A stretch of 64,000 nt of DNA from Tetrahymena thermophila SB210 (lineage: Eukaryota; Ciliophora; Oligohymenophorea; Hymenostomatida; Tetrahymenidae): NCBI RefSeq assembly GCF_000189635.1, contig NW_002476319.1:62001-126000 (forward strand), written 5' to 3'. Below are positions 36,845-51,500 of this stretch, piece by piece. Under the pieces are notes generated by a model. That model did no database searches. It worked only from the letters and a program-made list of their open reading frames with translations, and had not been told where the DNA came from. Within the stretch, counting starts at the first letter, position 1. Each line of letters begins with the position of its first letter. The translations under genes and the position numbers were made by a program.

Positions 36845-38454
36845 TTTCTTTCTTTTTTCTTCTTGTTTACCTTTATTTAATAAATTTGTTTATCCAGTTT
36901 CTAGTGAATATTATTAATCAATGAAACATTAAAAATATAATGTGAATTAATTAAATTGTATATATTTAGGCCTTAATTAATTAATTCATTCACTTCTTTC
37001 TTTATTCTTTATACTTAAAAACTAATTTAAACTATTTCAAAAAATTTTTTTTTCTCTTTAATAATGATAAATATTTTTTTTTATTTTAGAAATACTACTT
37101 GATAAATAAATAGAATTTAAACAAAAACTTTAGTAGTTTGGATTAATAAAAACAATCAACAGCTATTTCAAAAAATCTAGTAAAATAGCCACAAAGATAC
37201 TCAAATAATTTTTATTTTAGTTCTTTAAATTTTAAATGAAACCTATATAATATGCTTAAACTACATAGCCTTTATTATTGTTTAATCAACACTTTTTATA
37301 TTTTAAAATGGTTGAAAATAATTAAATTCTTTATATTACAAATTCTAAATGCTATTTTACACATAAAAATATTAAATCTAAAATCAAAATTATTGTTAAT
37401 GAAATTAATTGTTCTATAAATAAAATTATAAATAAGAAGTATTTATTTCTTAAAAAATCTCAAAACTAAAAAATTTATAGATTTAATTTTATAATAATCA
37501 AATAAAATGGAGTAACTTATATGGAATACAATTATTCATTCATTTTATATAAGAAATTAATCTTCTATAATTTATAATAATTTTCTTTCATGTAATTTCG
37601 AGGGTTTATTTTTAATTGATTTAATCTGATAATTAATAAACAAAAAATTTAATCATAAGAGCTTGTATTTAAACTGATTCTCTCTTTAATTAATTTTAAA
37701 AATATTTTTTTAATGATAAATTTTATAATTTTTTACATAAAAAGCTAAATTTTTTGTTTTGAATCTTCTTTTTTTTGTCTATTCAAACTTTTAAACTTAA
37801 TTTTCTTGACAACAAAAAATAAAATTTTATTATCTGGATTTTGAATTTATTGAGGTGGAACCACTAAAATTATTAATTATTTCATCATTAAAAAATAGCT
37901 TCTTTTTAGAATTACATGAAGCTAAAATATAATAATTTTACATACTATATTTTTGAGTGAGATATAAGATATAATTTATATTTTTTTAGCTCTAATTTCT
38001 TAAAAATACCAAATTCTTGACATTTAATTTCTGTCTTTAGCTGGCAATATTAAATATTAGAACTTATTTTTTTACCAAGGCTACTTATTTGTTATTATTA
38101 AATCGTTTATTTTTTTAATACATTTGAGAAAGTTTAATTTATTTAAGATAGTAAAATGTTTTAAATTTTTAAAAGAAAAAATAATCGAAACTATGAGCTA
38201 AAGTCTTAGATAAAGATAGATAGTTAGAGAAAATTTTTGGCATAATTAAAGAATATAGCTAAAAAAGTTAATTAGATAAAATAAAGAGCTCATAGTATTT
38301 GATACTTAGTGAAAGTAGAAAGAATTTCACAAATCAAAGAAATATTTGCAAAATTTAAAGATATTACTCAATTAAAATTCAATACCAAAAAATTATAGAT
38401 TTAAAGATTTGTGCTTATAGAGATAGAAGACAGAGTTCAAAATAAAAATAGCAA
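36845..38454. other. divergent intergenic region
   Basis: 1.6 kb, AT-rich. A 48-codon frame at 38156-38302 is the only ATG-started stretch of note and has no recognisable content. Confidence 0.55.
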
Positions 38455-41400
38455 ATGAGAAGGATTATGAACAGCCAAGAAGTGTTAGAAATTTACAAAA
38501 ATATCATCGAAAATAGCAACTTACTAGCAAATGGATAGGAATATTTAGAAAAGATAATTGGGCAAGTGTCTAATTTTTGTACATAGTCAATCTTTCTGAT
38601 TTCTGATTTAAGCATAGACATTAAAACAAGAAACTATATCTCATCGATAATCAAAAATATTCTTTATCATAATTGGGATAGCAATAATTTAATCGCTTAG
38701 GAAAAAAATGTACAATTTCAAATAATAAATTTAACAATAATTTAAATGAAGGTTATTTATTTTTAAAAATTTAGGCCATCAGACAAGAATGCTTAGCAGG
38801 AGTTTAAAAATCAATAGATGATGCCACAATTTAACAAAACTTAGTAAGAATTAAATACAATTTTTATTAAATCAAAGTTATTATTTAATGTCAATGCTTA
38901 TAAATCATGAAAATAATGATATACTTAATTAATAGGGAGATTTGATTTGCTCTTTCATTATCAAAGATGGAATATAAGACTGGAAAGAGCCTTTAAAGCT
39001 GCTAATTCAATTAACTTTAAGCGAAAAAACTCTTGACTTCTACTGTTTAATATTTTCAAAAGTTGATAACAGAATCAATTAGATTGTTCCCATCCTCTTT
39101 GAGCATTTGCTTGCTATTCTTCTTCGATCAGTATACTTATTAAGAATTATTAAATAATATACAAAATATTTAATTAAAACAATCACTCATGATTTACTGT
39201 AGAGCTATACTTATAAATAGCTTTGTTTTATCTTTCCTTATTAAACATTATTTAAATTAACAAAAAGGAATGTATAATCACTCGCCAAAAATGCCTTATT
39301 TTATATTATCTAGCGATATAAACTTTTTCATTTGCTGAAGATGTCGATGATGATTTGATGAGAGAATGCCTTGATAAAACATATTGCGAGTATATCAACT
39401 TCTTCATTCAAATACTTCACGCAGACGAAAGAAAATTTTATCCTAATTAACTAATGGTCTTAAAGGTATTTGGATTGATTTATAACTTTAAAATTAAAGC
39501 AAAAGTGACCAATTATATTTAAATAGAATTCATATCCAATCGATAAAACAATAAAAACCAAAAATAAATACATAGATTTGCAAATTCAAACAAATTTTTC
39601 GCGTAAAAATTTATTAATTTTAAATAAAAAGAAAGGATTCTTTCTAAAAATAAGAAATAAATAAATCAATCAATCTAATAAAATAACTTCTAAATTTATT
39701 AACTTTAATCAAAACAAAAATAAATATTTTTTTTTATTACATTAGATATTCAATTCTCTTTTTAAGGAATTCCCTAACTACACAGAAAATACCTTTTAAT
39801 AGAAAATTATTTACTTGCTGAAATACTTAAAAAAGATTATCGAAATTAACTATGAATTTAATTTACGTCAAACTCCCTCAGTTAGTTTTTTCGTTACAGA
39901 TTAAGAAAAAAATTAAATTGAAGAACTTTTTGAAAAATATCTTTCTCATGAAATTGACATAGAATACGACAATGATATTTAATTGTTTGTTAATGAGTGC
40001 ATTAACTTTGTCGATGTTATCATGAATTATACATATGCTGAAAACATCTATACAATATTAGCTTTTCCATTTATAAACATAATCTCTAATTTAATATTTG
40101 TGGGAAAGCAATAGGAAAATTTAATTGCTGATGATCCAAATTTATTTGCTGCATCAGAACGTGATAATGAAGATGAAGTTAATAATATTAGAATCAAAAC
40201 AATAAAATGCATAGAAAAATTATTAGATAATGATGCATTAAAATAAATAGTAATAACTTCCATCATCTAAATATCTGAGTCTATGTTTTGTAATAGATCT
40301 GAATAACCTCTATAAATTATTTATCAAGAATTGTAAACCTAAAATAACTTAATTCAATTATAGTAACTGGTAGATAACTGTGATGCTAACTTGTACAATG
40401 AATTCATTATTTTCAGCAGCTTACATAAACAAAAGGAATTACCTGAGTGGAAAGGAAAAGAAATTTCCCTTTTCTTACTGGGAAGCTTTTAAAAGTAAAT
40501 AACTAGCTTTTATCACTAGAATACTGGATACACATTCTAATTTATTAAAAACTTAATATAAGAATTTTCTACCAAATACTTAGAAAATGTCTAAAACTAA
40601 TTTTTGATGTGCCGCTATTATTAATGCTTCAGCTAATTTGCAAATATAATTTGTTAGTGCACTGAATATGTTGATATTGTAATGAAATCTTTGATATACA
40701 CCTTTTCTAATGAAAGTAGCCAAGCATTAAAAATCATAGCATTAGCTTGCTTAGCTTCGTCTTGCTAACATCTTAAATAGGAAATAAATAATTTTTAAAT
40801 TTTCGATAGCAATAACTGCATGTAGATAGTAAAAAGTATTTTATAAGTTATTTAAGAATCATCTGAAGATATTTTGCCTCATATATTGAACAGCTTAGTT
40901 CCTATTTTTTCAAACCTATCATAAGTATCAAATATGTTCACTGAGAATGGAATGTAAATAATTATGAAACTAATTAATCACTTTGAAGGAAAAGCAGATA
41001 TATAAAAAAAAGTTATAGATTTTATTCATGTTTTAGCTAAATATCCTGTTAGCTACTCCATTTTATTCCGTGAATTTGAGTAACAAATTTTGAACTGCTT
41101 TTAAACACTAGATAACTTCATTAAATCTCATAATGACATGACAAAAATAAAATAATAAGATATCAATGTGATCTAAGTAAATAACTCTTAATTTCTATTA
41201 TTAAAAAATAAACTGCAAAATCTCATTTTGAATATTAATTTAAGATTGGAATAATTTTTTTTCTTATTCAGCTTAAATATTAAATTAAAGAAAAAATAAA
41301 ATTATTTAAAATAAATTTAAGTAACATTTGCAGTATTTATTAATATTAATAATTTAATTAAATATTAAATTAATTTTTAATTTTTGATAAATAATTAGAA

Positions 41401-42502
41401 TAGAATTTAGATTCTTAAAGTTCTCATTTAGTTTAAAACTACAAACGAAATTATATTTAAAGACTGTTAAAATGTTTTACTTAAGTTATTATATATAAAC
41501 GATGATTTTACTTTGCAATAAGAAGCTACTTTATGTCTAAAGCAAATTATAATATCTTAACCACAAAGTTTAATGTAAATTTTTAAATTAGTTAACTAAT
41601 AAAAAATTAATTTTAAACAATTTTAATAGTGAAAATAAATAAGATTTGCAAATGCTTCTTTTAAAGTTGGTTTAGAATCTTACTATTTACTAAGAAGCCT
41701 TTTCCTAGTTTTTACCTAATCTTATAATTGTTTCATATGATAAAGTAACAAAAAATAATCTAAAAATATATTAATACTAATAAATTTTATTTAGTTATTA
41801 GAAATAAATAGAGAAATTACTGAAAGTATTTTAGTTCAACTGTCACAATGCAAGTCTTACTTTATAATTATTACTTTTCTAGTCTTTTTTACTCGTCTGA
41901 TAGAAAAAAATCCTAAAGAAACTCTTCAATTTTTAATAAACTTTAGGACTGCAGATAATCAATCTGGTTTAGAAATCTTTTTTTGTAAATTGAATGAAAA
42001 TTATTGGTACATCAATAAAGATTTAATAAAAAATTCTATATATTTACCTCTTGCAAAATTGCTTATTATCGAAGAAAATTTACTTCAATAATTTAAATTT
42101 GGAAATTAAGAATTAGAGTCTGGATTCTAGTTTTTCTGTTTCCTCTCCAGAGCTTTGGAAATTGAAATGTCTCCTGATCAGTATGAAAATCATTAAGAAT
42201 CTGAAAACTTATAATCTCATTAAGAACTTTAGTAATGTCTAATAGATGATATATGCTAAATCGGAGAAAATAAATTGTTAACTACTACAAAAGTATTCAT
42301 TCGAATTAAGATAATTTATAGTTTTTGTAATTTATTTTTTTTAAACAAAAAGGATTTATTAATTGAATTTTTCTAAACAATGTATACAAATGAGAACACA
42401 AAAGGAGCATTTTAAAAATTTGTTAGCTAGATGGATTTTGACGAGAAGATAGCAATAGAAAATGTTATTAACCAAGTATAAAACAAGATCAATCCTATTT
42501 GA
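38455..42502 (+). CDS. IPO9: importin-9-like karyopherin beta
   Basis: Nine exons in consistent phase (38455-38709, 38775-38843, 38936-39130, 39205-39465, 39746-41176, 41399-41574, 41630-41744, 41795-42292, 42353-42502) give 1049 residues, close to animal importin-9 (1041). Importin-9 carries histones H2A-H2B, ribosomal proteins and actin into the nucleus. The N-terminus shows the importin-beta helical repeat start (SDLSIDIKTRNYISSIIKN, then AIRQECLAG). An acidic loop with DDPNLFAASERDNEDEVNN lies where importin-9 has NPQQFVEDEDDDT. The C-terminal run LQFLINFRTADNQSGLEIFF, NENYWYINKDLIKNSIYL, PLAKLLI aligns with the importin-9 segment LLEFLCSLPGPTGKPALEF and its continuation. No RanGEF, kinase or other extra domain is seen. 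The 280-nt intron 39466-39745 is open in frame, but its composition is intronic. Confidence 0.87.
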
Positions 42503-43933
42503 AAACATTGATACGAAATAGATAATTTAATCAATGAAGTTAACTGCTTAAAATAATAAATAAAAACAACAATCTTATTTCAATTTAATATCTTAGATAT
42601 TTAATCTCAATCTTTAACAATTAAGCAAATAATTATTCCCACTATTTGTGGCAAAAATAAATTTATTATAAAAAACTTTCAAGATTTCTAAACAATCTAA
42701 AATTCATTTTATACATGTAAAATGTTTTCTAATTTATAATGATAGGATATCTATCTATTTATTTATATGATTGTTTATTTTTTTTATTGTTAATCTCTAT
42801 TATGATATTTTTATGTAAAAATCTAATTTGTTTAACTGTATAGCAGGCGAAATAATAATTAACAATTTTTAAATTTTATTTTAAAAAATATTCTTAATTC
42901 ATCAATGCCGTATTTTATACTATCACATTTCATGCATAAAATACAATTTTTATTAATAAAAAAATATTTCCTTTTATATTTATTAGCTATTGAATAAAAT
43001 AATAAATATATGTATATTGCTCAAATTTAAAAGTGTAGAAATTTTATAAAAAGTTAGTCAGATTTTACTAAATCAATAAATTTAATAATAATTTAGTTCC
43101 TTCATAATTAAAATCAACTCAACAATTAATTTTTTATGATTATTTGGTATTAATTTTTAAAGTGAGTTTTTATATTTTAATTAAATGGATTATAATTAAT
43201 CAGAATGTATCTATAGTATTTAATCTCTAATTACTAATTTTGAAAAAACAAAAATTTTTACTAAATAAATATTTTGATTTTAAAATCACATCATAAATCA
43301 GGCATCGTAAAACATTTATAATTTGATGGAGAATATAGTCAAGCTCGTATTTTAATTATGCTTGTTGCTATTAATAAGTTAACAAATTTAAATGCAATTT
43401 GTGTAAAATTAATTTAAAATGTCTTTTGATTCAATTAAATATTCTTAATTTATTTTATTTAATATTCTGAAATGTATGATTATGTCTATGTTTTTCTCTT
43501 GAAACTTAAAAATAAAAATTGAAACAGATTTTTAAAACTTAATCAAAAATTTAAAATAATTTATTAAACTTTTTTTTTATCTCTGCCAAAACAGGTACAA
43601 ACCACAAAACATTAAAATTTTTTTTGAGTTTGAATTTATCTTAATATATCTTAATAATTTTGTAAATTTTTAAAACTCAAAAAAACTTGATCCCATATAG
43701 AATGAATAATCAAATATTTTTTGGGATTAAATTATGTTCTGATTGTGTGGAAAAAAATTACTACACTGACAATATATTTTTTCATCTTTCTAAAAAAATT
43801 ATTAAGATTTATATTATGAATTTTGTTGAAAGATAATTTTGAGATTATAACTTAGTAATAATTTTTAATGAAAATACTTATATAAATAAATATAAACATT
43901 ATTTTGTTAATTATTTTAAAATATTTTTATTTA
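42503..43933. other. convergent intergenic region
   Basis: 1.4 kb between the 3' ends of the importin-9-like and Mtr4 genes. Very AT-rich, nothing supported. Confidence 0.55.
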
Positions 43934-46900
43934 TCAAACATATAAAGAAGCAGCAAAAATAATGCCTCTTTTGAGATTCTTAGAGGCTTCTTTAAATTTC
44001 TCTCCAAGAATTTCATTACCCATAACTTTGCAAGCACTTTCCATCTATTTTAACAATTCATCAAGTCTTCTCATACATCTAATAATTGATCCTTCATAGC
44101 AATTAGTTAATTTACAGATATCAGCAAAGGAGCTTCCCTAGCACCACTTGTAAACAACTTCCATCAATTAGGGCTTTAAGGTTCCAAGATAATCTTTCTG
44201 TTTAATTAGTTAAAAAATTATTAAGATAAATATTGTTAATTAAAAAAATAGTTTTTACTTCTTCAATTTACATCTTTGATTCTTACATAACAGTGTATAT
44301 ACCTTTAGCTATTTCTACTACCTTCTCAAAATATAAAGCCAAATCTTAATCTTGAATTTATTGGTTTTCTTATGAGTTATTTTCATCGTGGACAAGGCAT
44401 GAAAGGAGGGCAGCAATATGGTTTGGACTCATTTCATTAAAGAAATTTGAGAGTAATAACTAAGTGGCTAATATTTCATCACATGCAGAAACTTCACAAG
44501 CGACTTTACCAGGTAATTGGACAATTTAATCTTTACTTATGAATCCCAATCTTCTCATAACTCTCTTCATACAAGCTAAATCATCCTAAAATATTAAATT
44601 TAATTCACTAAACATATAAAATAAATTAATGATTATACTTGTAAAACCATTTTCTAGCTCTTTTCTATTTCTTCTTTGAGTCTTAAGATAGAGATGTGGA
44701 GTTTTTATTTTTACTCGTATTATTCAATTTACTATTACAAATTTGGAATTTCTGATTTTTACATCTCCTTTTCCATAGATTCTTTAAGCTTTTCTTTCTT
44801 ATCTAAAACTCTAATTAACTCATCATTCAAGATTTTCATATCCTTGATTGGGTGAATTTTTGGAACTTCAGGGAATTACTTTCTAATCTTTATTTATTAG
44901 TTTTTAAAATAAATATTTTTTTTTGTTGAAATTTTGTTAAAAAAAGTACCTCCTTCAAGGTTTCTTTAATGAGTAGCTTATTTTCAAGTGTGTCTAATCT
45001 GCTTGGCAAGTCTAGCTTTATGCTACTAATTTCGGTAATTGTGGAGAGATTCATAGGGATAACCTCAAGTTCACCTTCTTCAGTAATTAAGGCAGGTTTA
45101 GGTTCTTCATTGTTTTGTCTGGGTTTTATATGACACATGATGTCTACAATGATAATATCTTCAGGCTCATCTTCATTAGATTTCTTCTTCTTTTTTTACT
45201 ATACTTTCTTTTAATGGAAGTTGATTGAAATTCCCCAACCCCAATCTTAGTTTTTATATTGAACTCTAATAAGTCTTCCTATGTGAAGATATGGCAAAAC
45301 ATACTTTTCTTATATAACAATTCTTCTTTCCTTTTCTTCATAAATCTTAATTTATTCTCTGAATTTGCAAATTTCAGCAATTTAGCTTTCATTTTAAATG
45401 CTAAGGCTTTCTTTCTTTTAAACTAATTCATTGTACTACATTAATTAAACATTAAGTTAACTTAGTTACGAAAATAGTATTAAAAATGTTTACCTTTTCT
45501 TTCATTTATGGTAATTGTTTGTCATTCTAGAATTAATGTAAGGAACGTCTGATAATATACTCAGGATCGTTATCTTCTAAACGCATAGAATTTATAAGCA
45601 TATTATAACACAAATGGAAAGAAGAATTCAAAGGATCAGCTTAACCCTTAAGCATACCCTTAGCAACTTCGGGTTCCATCTTCTAATCAACCATCAAAAT
45701 AGTAAAACCTTTGTCATCTTTGCCTCTTCTACCAGCTCTACCTGACATTTAAATATATTCACCACCTTATATCCATCTAAAATCTTCACCATCGAACTTA
45801 CGAACTGAAGTAAAGACGACAGTACGAGCAGGCATATTAAGACCCATAGAAAATGTTTCAGTTGAGAATAAAATCTTCAACCAACCCTACTAGAACAAAA
45901 TTTCAATAATTTCTTTTACGATAGGCAACAAACCACCATGATGCATACCAATACCTCTTTTCAAAATGGGAAGAATCTAAGTAATCTGAATATTTATAAA
46001 AATATTTTAATAAACAAAAAGATCAAATCTTTTATTTATTTACTTAAGGTAACTTTTAATCTTCTTCTGCAAGCTATGAAATAGCACTCTAAAAAACGCT
46101 ATCAATTTTTTCTTTTTCATCTTAAGTGGTAAGATCCATATTATTCATTGCTTTAGCGTAACTTTCAACATCTCTCTTAGAGAAAGAGAAAACAATAGCA
46201 GGTTCAAGATTCTTTGTAGATATTAACTTCAATATTTTATTTAATTCAGCTCCTTCTGTGGGTTTCTTTCTCTTTTTCTTATCTGTATTTGTTAAATCTA
46301 TATTATCTCCCATTACACTTAATGCCTTCTAAAAATTGTCTTCTCTAAATGTGCCCTTTTAAAATGTTTGATTAGTCTCTCAGCTCAAAAGTTAATTGAA
46401 ATCTTCTAATTTTACCTTATGATCTACTATCAAGTAAATACCTTCACCTCCAGTAGGGAAAATAAAATGCTAGAGAGGAACAGGTCTGTAATCAGTGTAA
46501 ACTACATGACAAGGCTACTTCTTGATACGGCAAATCCACTCTGCAAATTCAGCTGCATTTGGAATAGTAGCAGAAAGGAAAACATATCTAACCTATAAAT
46601 AAGTTTTTAAATTATTGGATGAGAAAACTTTAAAAATAAATTACATTTTAATTTAAAAGAATCATTGTTTCTTCCCAAACAACACCTCTTTCCTTATCTC
46701 TCATATAATGCACTTCATCGAAAATAACCCAAGCAACTTCTCTTGTGATTTCAGAACCTCTATAAAGCATAGATCTAAGAATTTCAGTAGTCATAACTAA
46801 GCAACTAGCAGTTTAATTAATACTAACATCACCAGTGACTAAACCTACATCTTTAAATTCCTTTTATAATTCTCTGTACTTTTAATTTGATAATGCCTTA

Positions 46901-47663
46901 ATGGGAGATGTATAAATGACTTTTTGTTTGTCTCTAAGAGATTGGGCAATAGCATATTCAGCAACAGCGGTTTTACCTGCTGAAGTGTGGGCTGCTACTA
47001 AAACTGATTCATTACACTCTATGCAATTTACTGCCTTTCTCTAGAAATGATCCAACTTAAAAGGATACTCTTTGGCAGCTGGCCTCTTTGGTTTGGCTAA
47101 TTTTTTGAAATGGAATAATTATATCTACTTAATCTTATTATATTTTTAAATGATTACGCTTAAACTCATATCCTTCTGGATAAAACACTTCGTGCCAGCA
47201 ATTTTCAATCTTTCCCTTGTCATTTTTTATCTCAAAATGTTCAACATTGTACATTTTTTGTTTTTCGTCATTTGCTTCATCTGCGCTATTTTATATGTTT
47301 GAGATTATAAAATGAATGTTGGTACATACAAAAAAATGAAACTTATGATTAAATTAAGTTAATTACTCTAAATTTGGATCTACTTCTTCAACAAATGTAT
47401 CTGGATAAATCTTTTCATCAATATTTTCACTAATAAATTATAAAAATAGTTCAATTTTTATGTTTTTTTTATATATTCTATCTATTGATAAATGTCTACT
47501 CAGTATCTTTCTTTTGTTTTTTAGAGATTTCTTCATACTATTCTTCTGAATTGCCATTTTCCTAAGATTCAACTAACTTTCTTTTGGCATTCAAATCTAC
47601 TTAAACTGACTATTCAGTTACTTCTTCTTCGAAGGCTCCAAAGAGCTCATCTATATCGCCCAT
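43934..47663 (-). CDS. MTR4: Mtr4-type DExH RNA helicase of the nuclear exosome
   Basis: Multi-exon. Early exons are 47663-47500, 47429-47367, 47285-47158, and one from 47096. Mtr4 is the 3'-5' helicase that feeds RNA to the nuclear exosome (TRAMP and NEXT-type complexes). In order: a short acidic start [29 protein letters not shown]; Walker [50 protein letters not shown]; the DExH box [17 protein letters not shown] (around 46700-46740); [46 protein letters not shown]; and [15 protein letters not shown]. The insertion region that forms the arch/KOW follows (about 44600-45500). The C-terminal helical bundle ends with [20 protein letters not shown] and [10 protein letters not shown]. Ski2 is the paralogue alternative; the short N-terminus and the C-terminus fit Mtr4. 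Confidence 0.92.
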
Positions 47664-48584
47664 GTTTTTTATTCGATATGTAGTTTATATATCTTTTAAT
47701 ATAATATAATTTAGCGGAATATTTCTAATAGCTAATCTATACAAATTTAATTTTATTCTTTATCTATCTATTTACTGCTACTAAACAAATCTATTCATAT
47801 TTCTAATTAATTCTTAGTACACAATAAGCATTTATAACGATGATATTTTGCATTTCAAAAAAAAATTTAAAATTTGTATTTATAATTAATAAGTAAATTT
47901 ATTATAAAAATAAAAATATTAATAAAATCTATTTTTAAAATATAAATTGATGAGTAATTAATTAAATGATTTACCAAACCAATTAATTTATAAGAAAATT
48001 TGGTAGCCATTTAACTCAAAATCATAAAGCAAATAAAAAAAATTTATTAATATTAATAATCAATTATCTAAAAGAAATAAATATATTTTAAATACATAAA
48101 ATGACTCACTAAACTTTGATTAAATATAATGTTTAATAAACTTAACTTTAGTGATATCTTTATCAATATTTTATTAATAATTATCATATTTAATTTTACT
48201 AAATTTGGGAGATTCTTTTAATAATTTATTTTATTTTATATAAATTTATTAAAATAAATAATAGAATTCAAAAACATTATATGTATTTTTTTCAAACATA
48301 TGATACCTACTTTAAAATTGATAAAATAAAATGAGAAGCTTAAAATTGCTAATGATATCTTTAATTACATTAAAGAAGAGATTTCCATACACTATTTCCT
48401 AGAAAATAAAATAAAATATTTTTATTAAAAGTCTTTTATTTAAAATATTCATAGTTTTGTAAAATTTATCTCATAAAAAAGTAAATTTTACTTTATTATG
48501 ATATTAAAAAATTAAATAGTATCTATTAATTGAAGTAATTAATATATTGTGTTAATTTCAGATCAAAAAACAATAATCTTTGAA
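47664..48584. other. divergent intergenic region between MTR4 and Dicer
   Basis: 0.9 kb, AT-rich, containing the 5' regions of both genes. A TTTCAG just before 48561 could be the acceptor of a 5'-UTR intron for the Dicer gene; no upstream coding exon is visible. Confidence 0.55.
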
Positions 48585-51500
48585 ATGAAAAACCTAAAAA
48601 AAGCATTAGCCAAAAAGCACGAAGAATAAAGCTTGAAAAACAGTCAATAAGATTCTGTTATTTTTGCTAAAAATACAGAAAACTTCTTAAAGAGTGACTC
48701 AAGCAGTAGTGACTAAGATGAAGAATTTGAAGAAAAACAACTTCCTGTTATCAAGAAATAATATGGATTTAATGGAATACCAAATAGTTATGCTTTCAAA
48801 ATAAACGATGAGTCAAGCGATGAAGATGATGAAGAAATTTTTAAAGATTAGGTATCTCCTAAAATAAATGAACAAGGCAAAAATACGATTTACGAAATTA
48901 GAAACTATTAAAAGGAGTTGTTTAAAAATTCTTATAGCAAAAATAGTATCATTTATCTTGAAACAGGTGCTGGAAAGACTATGATTGCCACAATGCTTAT
49001 AAATTACTTTTTCTAAAAACAAAAAAAGGCTCCATAAAAAAAGAAAATTATTTTTTTAGCCAACACTGTATAGCTTGTAAAACAATAGTACGCAGAAATA
49101 AAGAATAATTTACAAAGAATTTCAGAGATGATGGAAAACGATAAAGAAATCAGCTAGATATTAAAATTTTAAGAAGGCATTAATTACAGAAGAATATTTG
49201 AAAAAGAAAATCATATTGTGAAGTGTCATGGTAGTTATAAGCAAAAGGATAATTTATAAATAGAAACTTTTACTAAATAAAAATGGGACTACTTACTTGA
49301 AAATTATGAAATATTCGTTATGATTGGTTAGGTATTGTTAAATGGTTTACGTAGAGGTAATTAATTAATTAGTCATTAGTAGATATATCTTTTATATATC
49401 TTAATTTAGAATAAAAAGATATATTTCATATTAATTATTAGAATTTTTAAGTATTTGATCAAAGAAAATAACTTTTCTTAAATTATTGTTATTAATTAGG
49501 ATACATTCGCATTGAAGATATTGAGGTTATTATTTATGATGAATGTCACCATACGAGATAAGATCATCCTTATTGCTTAATATAATATGAGTTCTATCAC
49601 TTTCACAAAAGACGTAACGAATAGGTTTAATTGCCAAAGATTTATGGATTAACTGCCTCTCCAGTTTTGGATATAGAAGTAAAATCTGATTCAAATATCA
49701 TGAAGAAAAAAATCTCAGAACTCTGCACAAATTTAGATGCAAATTTTGTAAAGTATAATATCGAGGAATCTAAAAAATATATCAAAGAAGCTACAATTTG
49801 TGTTGAAGAATATGGTGAAGAAAAGAATATTTAAGAAAGAGTAATTTTATAAAAAATATATTTAATTTAATATAAAATTTGTAAATAAAGGCAAATTAGT
49901 TCTTATAAGAATAAATTATTGGAGAGAAGTGGATTTCTGACATAGAAGATAAACAGAATGAGGAAATGAGATACACTGAGATTTTAAATTTCTATATTAA
50001 ATTTTAATAATTTAAGAACTCATATTTTAGCAATTTAAGTCCAATGAATAAGTAGATATTGCTAGATATAGAAAAAATTATCTGCTTATATAGCATGCAA
50101 GTTGATGCTCAGTTAGGAAAATATTCTGTCAGTTTATTTTTGAAAGATGTTAATGATGAACTATAAAAACTTGGCCAATTTTAGCACAATAATGAAGAAA
50201 TGTAGGAATTAAAAAAACTATTCAAAGCTTAAACAGAAAAATTTATAGAATCAGTAGATAAAAGTGAAAAAAATATTTCTAAAAAATTCATGTTTTTGTA
50301 TAATAAATTAAAATAAACAATGATACATGATAAAGAAGAATTTGAGTGCTATAAAGTCAAAAATAAATACTACGAATAAGAATTTCACTAACATGAGAAA
50401 ATAACTAAAGTGTAAAAATACATTAAGGATAATTAATCGATGATTTTAGTTTTTGTTGAAGAAAAAATTATCATTAAATACTTGCAGAAGCTTCTTTAAA
50501 TTTGGATGGATGATGAAGATAGAGATAAAGATGAAGATGAAATTATTTTTAGATATAAAAAAATTGTTTGCTTAACAGGCTAATCAAACTTCTAGGATCG
50601 AAAGAAGAAAAATTTAAATAAAAATTAATATTAAAACTCTGAATTCACATAAAATGATAATTTTGAATTTGCTGAAGAAGAGGTATTATTATTTATTTTC
50701 TTTTCTTTTTTTTAATTTATTTTATCAATTGATAAATAGTATAGGCAGTAGCAAATGAAATAGGAAAGCTTAATCAGCAGTTAAATAAACAAAGAAGAGG
50801 ATATAGACTCCTTGAAAGAAAAAATTAATGATCACTAAAAATCTGCTTAAAGATGTGTTCTTGTTAATCTTGATTTTGAAGTCAGCAAATAATCTGAAAA
50901 CATTGAGGCGTAAATTATTTTACAAAATAGAAAATATTTATTTATATCAATATAAAATTAATTCTTAAAGATTCAGAAAAAAAGAGTTGTAAATAATTCT
51001 CTCAACTAGTGTAACTGAAGAAGGTTTCGATATACCTTCCTGTAATTTGGTTATTTCGTTTAATAAAATATCTAACTTGAAGTCGTTCGTTCAAATTAAA
51101 GGAAGGTAATAGATAAATACTTTAAGATAAAAATTTAAACTTTTAAATTGAAATATTTTAGAGCGAGGAAAGAAAATTCGAAGTTTATAATCATGGCAAA
51201 GGACAAATATCAAAAATAAGATTATGAAACAGATATTGAATCTTACAAAGATTTAATTTAATAAATTAAGGAAATAGCTCCAAAAGTTGAGAAATAAGAA
51301 ATTGAAATCAGACCTAATTATAAATATAAGATTGTCAAAGTAAATAATAATTTTTTGTTTTTTTTATTTTAGCTAACTTTCAATAAAAATTAGGAAACTG
51401 GGGCTATTTTAAATACAAATTGGTCTGTAAATCTGTTTCATACTTATGCTAACTAGCTTCTTTATAGCTATGATTCGAATATCAAGGGACCTTTTTACTA

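Noticed and set aside
38156-38302. 48-codon ATG frame upstream of the importin-9-like gene
   Set aside because: Lys/Gln-rich composition expected by chance with only one stop codon in use; no motif and no splice link to the importin gene.
39466-39745. Frame remains open through this stretch of the importin-9-like gene, suggesting an extra exon
   Set aside because: Composition is A/T-only with poor amino-acid content, GT-AG boundaries are good and in phase, and removing it restores the family length.
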